Below, piece by piece: positions 56,661-64,000 of a DNA stretch of 64,000 bases. Made by a program: the position numbers and the translations under genes. The stretch spans positions 117,847,210 through 117,911,209 of the forward strand of contig NC_045441.1 in assembly GCF_002776525.5 (NCBI RefSeq). The letters are read 5' to 3'. Every line of letters starts with the position of its first letter. The stretch's first letter is position 1. The DNA is from Piliocolobus tephrosceles (lineage: Eukaryota > Chordata > Mammalia > Primates > Cercopithecidae). Below the pieces are notes generated by a model. The model worked only from the letters and a program-made list of their open reading frames with translations. It was not told the origin of the DNA and made no database searches.

Positions 56661-56732
56661 GGCTCGTTGGTCTAGGGGTATGATTCTCGCTTAGGGTGCG
56701 AGAGGTCCCGGGTTCAAATCCCGGACGAGCCC
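56661..56732 (+). tRNA. tRNA-Pro (anticodon AGG)
   Basis: A complete 72-nt cloverleaf. The acceptor stem GGCTCGT pairs perfectly with ACGAGCC, the discriminator is C (the usual one for eukaryotic tRNA-Pro), the anticodon stem is CTCGC/GCGAG, the loop is TTAGGGT with AGG at 56693-56695, and the T stem is CCGGG/CCCGG with loop TTCAAAT. The A box (GTCTAGGGGTA region) and B box (GGTTCAAATCC) are intact. No intron and no encoded CCA. A34 would be read as inosine. A T5 pol III terminator follows at 56736-56740. I see no reason to call it a pseudogene. Human has a tRNA-Pro-AGG at this locus, from memory. Confidence 0.98.
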
Positions 56733-56735
56733 TGC

Positions 56736-56740
56736 TTTTT
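56736..56740 (+). terminator. Pol III terminator of tRNA-Pro
   Basis: TTTTT begins four bases after the discriminator base, as expected for an active tRNA gene. Confidence 0.9.
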
Positions 56741-57415
56741 ATGTCCGTTCTCTGCTGCCACATACATATACACCGCCTACCCCTTCTAGGGTGTAAGCAA
56801 AGAGATAGCCTCATCATGTGTGGCTAAAGGACCCTGAGGACAAGCTGGCAGTCAGTCACCCCATTGCCATGACCTATACTTACCCCATTATTTCCACTGG
56901 GGCCAAACTGAGCAGGAGGGAACTGGCAGAGCATCTGGCTGGCCTGCATTTTATTTGGCAGAAAGACAGCCTGTCAGAGAGATCAGGACAAGGAGCGGGC
57001 TAGGCCGGAGCTGGAGGTCAGGATCAGACAAGCTCTCAACATAAAACCCAAGCTATGAAATGCACTGGACTCAAAGTCCAAAAGCTAGGACGACAGTTAC
57101 AGTTCTGAGTCTCGAAACTTACTTCTCAGAGTTGTTGGGAGGATGAAATCAGAAACTGTAATGCACCCTAGAGATGTAGGGATTGCTAGGAATCATGTTA
57201 CAGATAAGGAGAATCTAAAGGGGAACTTCTGGCAACATGAAAGACTGGACTAAGGTAGCTATCCCTTCATCCAGTGCCCCCAAACACACACAGGGATGTT
57301 GGATAAAATGGAATTCAAAAATTAAAATGGTACAATCCCAACTTTTTTTTTAATAAAGGAAATTATCAGCTATCAGGATTAAAGAAGGAATGTAAAAAAA
57401 AAAAAAAAAAAACAA
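56741..57415. other. Intergenic, no gene seen
   Basis: Unique-looking sequence 3' of the tRNA, becoming A-rich before the next Alu. Confidence 0.4.
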
Positions 57416-57422
57416 AAAAAGC

Positions 57423-57700
57423 CGGGCCAGTGGCTCATGCCTGTAATCCCAGCACTTTGGGAGGCCGAGGAGGGTGGATCACCTGAGGTCAGAAGTTCGA
57501 GACCAGCATGACAAAAAAGGTAAAACCCAATCTCTACTAAAAATACAAAAATTAGCTGGGCATGGTGGTATGCACCTGTAATCCCAGCTACTTGGGAGGC
57601 TGAGGCAGGAGAATCGCTTGAACCCAGAAGGCAGAGGTTGCAGTGAGCCAAGATGGCACCACTGCACTCCAGCCTGGGTAACAGAGCAGGACTCCATCAA
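57423..57700 (+). repeat. Alu element, sense
   Basis: 'ccgggccagtggctcatgcctg' (short start) to 'aggactccatcaaaagaaag'. Its tail runs into the purine tract that follows. Confidence 0.95.
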
Positions 57701-57832
57701 AAGAAAGAAAGACGAAAGAAAGAAAGAGAGAGAGAGAGGAAGGAAGGAAGAAGGAAGGAAGGAAGGAAAGAAAGAAAGAGAAAGAAGAAACAAAGGATGG
57801 AAGAAAGGAAGGAAGGAAGGGCGGGCAGGCCA
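57700..57832 (+). repeat. (GAAA/GGAA)n polypurine tract
   Basis: About 130 bp of nearly pure A/G: GAAA units, then (GA)n, then (GGAA)n blocks. It grew from an Alu tail. Confidence 0.95.
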
Positions 57833-58047
57833 AAAAAAAAATGGGGGCCGGGGGAGAAGGATGTCACAATGGCCTATGTTGATGTCACACACAGATAAGA
57901 TACACACCCAAGATCTGGAGCTGTGTCTCAATGCTTCCAGCTGTAGGATATGTGGCCTCACCTGCCAGAGGCAGGGAGCCAAAGCCGAACCCCCTTCATG
58001 AAGTTCAGAATGTAAAAGATCCATCTTGTTCATGAAAAGAAGATTAA

Positions 58048-58360
58048 AGGCTCAGCACAGTGGCTCACACCTGCTATCCCAACATTTTGGGAGGCTGAGG
58101 CGGGGTGCTTACTTGAGCCTACGAGTTTGATACCAGCCTGGGCAACACAGCAAAACCCCTTCTCTACAAAAAATAAATTTAAAAAATTAGCCAGGTGTAG
58201 TGGTGTGCACTGCAGTCTCAGCTACTTCAGAGGCTGAGGTGGGAGCATCACTTGAACCTGGGAGGTTGAGGCCACAATAAGCCATGATCACATCACTGCA
58301 CTCCAGCCTGGGCAACACAGCCAGACCCTGTCTCTGAAAAGAAAGAAAAAGAAAAGAAAA
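58048..58360 (+). repeat. Old Alu (J-type), sense
   Basis: 'aggctcagcacagtggctcacacctgctatccc' to 'gaccctgtctctgaaaagaaag'. Confidence 0.92.
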
Positions 58361-59149
58361 GTGGACTAAAAACCAGCAAGGAAGCAGAGAAAAGGGGTGG
58401 AAATACAAGTCAACCCTGGGAAATTGATGTTCTAAGTCTGACCAAGTATTGTATCTGGATTTATGTTTTCATGGTGCTGAATCCAAGTGAGAAATTAAAT
58501 ATAAACTTGGTTTATGACCCTTGAAATCCTTAGGAATACCACACAGCCACACAGAAGCAAAAAGAGTTCTATAAGACTATTTTCATATAACCAGGGCATA
58601 TAGGACTCCCACCAAAACCAGCCAACCAACCAACCCATCAAAATTACAAAAACCCAAAATGTGCTGAAGAAGAGCTCACAATAAAAATTATGGACGTGTA
58701 TAATACTAAATATTATAAACTTTCCCTGCTTTTCCTTCTGTCCAGAGAGATATAGAATGCTTTAAGTGCTCTGTGACCCAGCCAGCTGAAATGTTTTTCC
58801 CTATATGTTTTCTCTGCCTTGAGGATCCACAGCAGCTCACTTTGTATGTACATTCCTCTAATAAATGCTTTGGACCAATCCCCTGATGTTTACCGCTTGG
58901 TGTTTTTGGAATCTCAACCAGCCCCGTTTCAGAACAGTTTGGGGCACTCCCTTGTGGAATTCCTGCTTTTGGGGTGATTCTAGCCACAGGTTCAGCTGAG
59001 AAGAAACAAAACTAGACAAGGAAGCAATTCATCATAAGGAAGGGTTGGTGGACACCGCAAGCAAGAGAACACTCCGAGAACTACACATGATAGAACAACA
59101 TGAAAAACATTATATAATAAATATATGTAGAAGAATTAAAGATAAGAAA
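58361..59149. other. Intergenic, no gene seen
   Basis: Unique or very degenerate sequence. 58800-58990 has LTR-like text ('ctttggaccaatcccctgatgtttacc'), not assignable. Confidence 0.35.
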
Positions 59150-59609
59150 ATAAACCATAGGGAAAAAATCAAATACAACATGAAGAAATGAAAGACATAA
59201 CCACTGAAATTAATGACTCTTAGCACTGGAAAATTATACTTAATAACAAAGAAGACATTAAAGACCCAGTGATGCATTAAACAGGAGATTATTAGACTCA
59301 GGCAAAGAGAGAATAAGTGAACTGGAAAAGAGAGCTGATGAAATCATTCAAAATCTGAAAAAGTGGGAAAGTGATAAGATAGAAAATATGAAAGAATAGC
59401 TAAAAAAACATGAGTGAAAGAATGAGACAGACTAATATATATCTAATAGGAGTTCCTGAATGTGACTGAGAGAATGGGGAAAATATAATATTCCAATAGA
59501 TAATGGTTGAGAATTTTAATGGAAGAAAGACACAGTCCTCAGGTTGAAGAGTCCTGAGCTCTGAAACACACTGTGGAGAAACTGCAGGATACTGAAGAAA
59601 GAGAAAAGT

Positions 59610-59950
59610 CTTTTTTTTTTTTTTTTTTTGAGACAGGGTCTCACTCTATTGCCCAGGCTAGATTGCAGTAGTGTGATCATAGCTCACTGAAGCCTCAAAC
59701 TCCTAGGCCCAAGCAATCCTTCCACCTCAGCCTCCTAAGCAGGTAGAACTACAAATGTGTGCCGTCACGTCTAGCTAATTATTTGTTTATTTATTTTGAG
59801 ATGGAGTCTTGCTTTGTCGCCCAGGCTGGAGTTATTTTTTTATTTTTATAGAGACAGAGTCTTGCCATGTTGCCCAGGCTGATCTCAAACTCCTGGGCTC
59901 AAGCCATCTTCCCAAGGCACTAGGATTATAGGCATGAGCCACCACACCTG
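59610..59950 (-). repeat. Old Alu fragments, antisense, partly duplicated
   Basis: 'gagacagggtctcactctattgcccagg' continues to 'ctaattatttgtttatttattttgag', restarts with 'gatggagtcttgctttgtcgcccaggctggag' and again with 'atagagacagagtcttgccatg'. It ends 'aggcatgagccaccacacctg'. Confidence 0.85.
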
Positions 59951-60103
59951 AGAAAAACCTTAAAACAACCAGAAAGGAAAATACCTGTCTGCCTACAAAG
60001 ATAACAATTATATTTGCAGCTCACTTCTAGCAACAGGATATTGATTATAGGGGAAAAAAAGAATGGAAAACAAAATATTACAGAAAAGACTTATTTTTTC
60101 AAC

Positions 60104-60419
60104 CAGGTGTGGTGGCTCATGCCTGTAATCTCAGCACTTTGGGAGGCTGAGGTGGGTGAATCACCTGAGGTTACGAGTTCAAGACCAGCCTGGCCAACAT
60201 GGTGAAACCCCATCTCTACTAAAAATATAAAAATTAGCCAGGTGTGGTGGCATGCGCCTGTAATCCCAGCTACTTGGGAGGCTGAGACTGAAGAATTGCT
60301 TGAACCCAGGAGGCAGAGGTTGCAGTGACCTGAGATCACGCCACTGCACTCCAATCTGGGTGACAGAGCGAGACTCCTCAAAAAAAAAAAAAAAAAAAAA
60401 AGAAAGAAAGAAAAGAAAA
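60104..60419 (+). repeat. Alu element, sense
   Basis: 'accaggtgtggtggctcatgcctgtaatctcagc' to an A-run of about 22 and an (AAAG)n tail. Confidence 0.95.
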
Positions 60420-60719
60420 GACTTATTGTTTTTAATTATAGAGAAAAATTTTGTCACTTATTAGCAGCAAAAGATTATAGGGAAAAATATCTTCAAAAGG
60501 CTAAGAGAAAATAACTGTCACCTAGAATTTGATGCCTACCAAATTCCCATTAAAAGGGCATGAAATAAAGACATTTTAAGATATTAACTGGGAATGCTGA
60601 CCCCTCAAAGACTTACACTGAAATGCCACGAAGGGTAGATTTCATAAGAGGGAAACTGAAATAAGAAGGAATGGTGAGCAGAGAAATTTATAAATACGTT
60701 AGTAGATCTAATCAAGCCT

Positions 60720-61040
60720 TGAGACAGATGATGATGATAAAGATGGTGGTGGTGGTGATAATGGTGAGGAGGACGCTTCCTGGGGTTAGAAAGAAGGGGA
60801 AACTAAAATACTAGATAGAAATATGGGAGATGGTGGGGAAAGAAGAACAGAGTTAACATGTTCTAAGGTCTTTCTATTATTCAGAAAAGTATAGTGATAT
60901 TGATTCACTGTAGACCTAAGTAAGAATGTTTAGAAATATATAAAGAGGTAATCACTAAAAGAGTAGAAATAGAATGTGTAACTTCCAAATAAGTGGGGGC
61001 CAGGGGATAAATAAAATAAATTAAAACCACTGTTAGTGGT
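60720..61040. other. Intergenic with a short (GATG/GGT)n run
   Basis: 'gatgatgatgataaagatggtggtggtggtgataatggtg' at about 60728-60768. The rest is AT-rich, without a gene. Confidence 0.5.
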
Positions 61041-61400
61041 GTTTAAATTGGTCTAACTACATTATAGAGCAATTTAGCAATGGCTAGTGAAATTTAAGAT
61101 GCACCTACCTATGACCCAGAAATTCCACTTTTAGGTATCCATCCTAGGAGAACTCATGAAAGTGTCAAGTGCAGCATTGTTTTTAATATGGAAAACTGGA
61201 AATAGTCAAAATGTCAATTAGCAAAAAAATGGATAAATTGCAGTGTATTCAAACAATGAAACAGTATTCAGTAGTTAAAATTCATAAACTGGAGCTATAT
61301 GAAACAACATGGATAAATTAAAAAAAAAAGAGTTTGCAGAAGAATGCGTACAATATAACACTATTTAGATAAATTCCTAAAACACACAAGTCGCAATTAT
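61040..61400 (+). repeat. L1M-type fragment, sense
   Basis: 'cctatgacccagaaattccacttttaggtatccatcctaggagaactcatg' and 'attgcagtgtattcaaacaatgaaacagtattcagtag' match the familiar old-L1 3' block. Confidence 0.75.
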
Positions 61401-62920
61401 GTGTTGTTGGTAGATACATTCGTAAAAGGTAAAACATACATACAGGTAAAACTGGAAAACCATAAATAGAGGGCTACCTCGAATCAAACATGGCAAGATC
61501 TGACTGGTTGTAGGATTTCAGTTCTGTGTGCATGGTTACTTGTTACATTATTCTCTTTACCATACTTTTCTGCATGTTTCAAATACTCATTTTTTTTATT
61601 TTTAAGGAAAGGATCTAGGCATTTAGAAATAAGGGTAAAGGGGGATAAATGGCTACATCAGTCCTCAAAGAGGATGATCTCCTGGGATGAGATTAGGAGG
61701 GAGGCTGAGCCCTGAGTCCACGGATTACAGGGATTAATTCAGATCATCCCCCTAGGTTGATCACCTTGCTGACATGCCCACCACTCCTGGCCCCTCAGAG
61801 ATGCATTTCTGGACCACAGCCCACCTCCCTCATATCTCTTAAGTTCTTTTCTCCCACCTTTTAACTGCCCCCCTCCCTCAACCCGGTACTGGTCTGGCCA
61901 GGGTTTGACCAAGTTTGGCTCCTGAAAATAGACTGGTTCAGGTCTCCCTTGAATGTTCTCCCAAATCAAGGGTGAAAGGTGACCTGCATGCCAGAAGCCA
62001 GGGAGAGATTAGTCTTAATACTCAGGATCAGAGCTCCCTGAGGAGAGCTTGAACCTTGGATGTCACCGTTGACAATTTCCCTGCTGTGCCTCCTTCCATT
62101 CACCAAGAGGTCAGCAGTCAAGGCCAACTGCTAACGTGACCCTGCTGGCGGAGGCAGAACCATGAGGAGCTGCGCTGGGCAGAAAGAACAGACAGTAAGC
62201 TTCCAGATCTAGTCTTTGCCAGTTCCCGGAGCACTGCATCCCTCAAGCCCCCAGTGCAGCTCCTTTCTACCACCCCTGACAAATGCTCTGCTCCCCAAAT
62301 CTGGACAACCTTGGTGTCTGCATGCAGTAAACCCTCTGCAGAAGGGGTCTGGGTGGGCTTATTCAACTTTCCCCACAACTGTGTCACCTTGGCCACAGGA
62401 TCTGGAGTAGAATCCTGTCATCTGGGAAGCAAAGGAAACATCCTTGATCTCTGCTCATTGTCTCTCTGCTGAGATAATGAGAGAGGCAGAGGAAGAAAAA
62501 AGGAGCAAGGAGTGGGGGAAGGGAGAGAGACTTATAGACAACATCATCATTAATAGGCAACATTTAACACCACAAATATGAAATCATGTTAAATGATAAG
62601 ATAGGGTATCTGGGAGATCGAGCTTTAACTCATTTATCCTGTGTCAGAAACTCGGTCAGATGCTGGAGATACAAAGATAACTGAGATCCCCATAACAGTC
62701 AAGAAACTGGGCAGAGCCTGGACAACCCAGAGGTCCTGGTGCTGTTACAGACAGACAGATAGGGACGAGCACCACAGAAGCGCCTAGTAGGGCAGGGATG
62801 GGGTACCAGTCAGAGAAGGCCACCTGGAGGTGACCCCCAGCTGAAAAGGAGGGGAAGTCCAGGCAAAGAAGGGCTTCCTTCCTGTGGAACAGGAATGGCT
62901 TGTGGACATGGAAGCCTGTG
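61401..62920. other. Intergenic, no gene recognised
   Basis: About 1.5 kb. 62630-62710 is MIR/L2-like ('gtcagaaactcggtcagatgctggagatacaaagataactgag'). Elsewhere there is unique sequence with short chance frames (for example 62118-62472) and no splice signals good enough to call exons. Confidence 0.4.
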
Positions 62921-62923
62921 GTA

Positions 62924-63437
62924 TGTCAGAGGAGTTTGAGCCAGAGCAACTCCATCTTGAATAGGAGCTGGGTAAAATGAGGCTGAGACCTACTGGGCTG
63001 CATTCCCAGACGTTTATGGAATTCTAAGTCACAGGATGAGATAGGAGGTTGGCACAAGGCACAGGCCATAAAGACCTTGATGATAAAACAGCTTGCAATA
63101 AAGAAGCCAGCCAAAATCCACCAAAACCAAAATGGCAGTGACCTCTGGTCATCCCCACTGCTACACTCCTACCAGTGCCATGACAGTTTACAAATGCCAT
63201 GGCAACGGCAGGAAGTTACCCTATATTGTCTAAAGGGGGTGTCATGAATAATCCACCCCTTGTTTAGCATATCATCAAGAAATAACCATAAAAATGGGCA
63301 AACAGCAGCCCTTGGGGCTGCTCTGTCTATGGAGTAGTCATTCTTTATTCCTTTACTTTCCTAATAAACTTGCTTTTACCTTATTCTACGGACTTGCCCT
63401 GAATTTCTTGCGTCTGGATCCGGACCCCTTTCCTGCA
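62924..63437 (+). mobile_element. Solo class I ERV LTR
   Basis: It starts TGTCAGAGGAGTTTGAGCC and shows LTR landmarks in order: a U3 body ('aatggcagtgacctctggtc', 'catgacagtttacaaatgccatgg'), a TATA-like CATAAAAAT near 63287, an AATAAA at about 63362, and an R/U5 end 'ggatccggaccccttt'. The family was not named with certainty. There is no internal viral region in the window, so this is a solo LTR. Its remaining promoter signals are degraded but visible. Confidence 0.8.
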
Positions 63438-63739
63438 GCGGGGGGAACACAGACAGGCTTAAGTGAATGAATGTGCTAGAGAAGGGATCTGCGTGTGTCC
63501 CTGGCTTAGGAATCTCCCAGCCATTTCCTGGATGTGCTGGGGAGCCCCTGTTCCGAACTGTACCCACTTCTATCCTTGCTGAGACCTGCCGAGATGTGAG
63601 AACTGCCTCTTCAAAAGCCGGCACCCAGTGGACATAGCTTGAATAAAAGAATGGTTGAAGATGTGAAATAAGCCCCCTGAGCTTCCAAATCTCCCTTCCA
63701 CGAGAGTGAACATCAGTCGTGCCCACTGTCGCGGGCTAC

Positions 63740-64000
63740 AGTGGGGGTGTGGCTCACAGCCCACCTGGTGTGGGACCGGAAGGGAAGGCAGGGCGGAGGG
63801 GGGGGGTCTTCGGGCCCTGAGGCTTGGTGGGCCACCGGAGGGCCCCCTAAGAGGGTCCCTGGCCCTGGCTCGGTAGGGGGTCGCGGAAAGCGGAAAGGTC
63901 AGGGCCCTGCCGTTCGCCCATCCGGCCCCCAGGCTGCCGAGGGGCCACCGGGCAGGGCTGAGCAGGGCCTGAGGCCGGAGTCCGCGCGGACTGCTTGGTA
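63740..64000. promoter_or_regulatory. GC-rich block at window end, possible promoter edge
   Basis: From about 63760 the sequence becomes strongly GC-rich with several CpGs (for example 'ggtcgcggaaagcggaaagg', 'gtccgcgcgg') and a G-run (63800-63808). It continues past the window. In human the next gene after OPN1SW is CCDC136, starting roughly this far away, so this may be its CpG-island promoter. No exon can be defined here. Confidence 0.5.

Larger units (their letters stand above)
59150..60720 (+). repeat. Ancient L1/HAL1-type remnant, sense, interrupted by Alus
   Basis: 59270-59600 ('ggagattattagactcaggcaaagagagaataagtgaactggaaaagagagctgatg') and 60000-60640 ('aaaacaaccagaaaggaaaatacctg', 'ataactgtcacctagaatttgatgcctaccaaattccc', 'gggcatgaaataaagacattttaag') resemble the ORF1-3' region of old L1/HAL1 elements. 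Two Alu blocks split it. No open frame. Confidence 0.65.

Noticed and set aside
1..64000. A previously undescribed biological system in the window
   Set aside because: Coding content resolves to two well-known vertebrate genes and one tRNA. The remainder is mostly recognisable repeats, and the unexplained blocks show no coordinated coding or structural pattern.

Overview
The window is nuclear DNA of a catarrhine primate, most likely an Old World monkey. It is dense in Alu elements and also carries L1, L2, MIR, MaLR and hAT remnants. Two intron-containing genes can be read exon by exon: CALU (calumenin) on the + strand and OPN1SW (short-wave-sensitive cone opsin) on the - strand. The monkey assignment rests on the young Alu copies at about 36.1-36.9 kb, which carry a sequence signature I associate with cercopithecid AluYR-type elements, and on opsin residues that differ from the human protein as I remember it. 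CALU - OPN1SW - tRNA-Pro is the order I know from human 7q32.

Layout. 1-10.3 kb: upstream flank made mostly of old repeats (an L2 remnant, a MaLR LTR, several Alus), plus one weak candidate for the last exon of an upstream + strand gene (1108-1275). 10.29-10.9 kb: CpG-rich CALU promoter with the non-coding first exon ending at 10670. 19.74-43.65 kb: CALU coding exons and long 3' UTR. All seven junctions join in frame to a 315-residue, six-EF-hand, HDEF-ended protein. Exon 3 exists as two tandem alternatives of 194 bp each, separated by only 73 bp. The introns are largely Alus and also hold a 7SL RNA retropseudogene with target-site duplications. 44.68-47.98 kb: OPN1SW on the - strand, five exons joining in frame to 349 residues, tail-to-tail with CALU. 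A TATA box and CRX/OTX-type sites lie just upstream of its start. 48-64 kb: intergenic, with an L1 remnant, a long CT-rich tract, a complete tRNA-Pro(AGG) gene with a pol III terminator (56661-56732), L1/HAL1-like remnants, a solo class I ERV LTR, and a GC-rich final 250 bp that may be the edge of the next gene's promoter (CCDC136 by synteny).

How the parts relate. CALU makes a Ca2+-binding protein of the secretory pathway from a housekeeping-type CpG promoter. OPN1SW is a photoreceptor-specific gene with its own compact promoter. They look like independent neighbours, not a functional unit. I found no sign of an undescribed biological system. The more unusual items are local: opsin residues at two spectral-tuning sites, a templated-inversion scar in an Alu, an exact 29-bp dispersed copy, a 184-bp tandem duplication, and the 7SL pseudogene. 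Comparisons with human or mouse proteins are from memory and are marked as such.
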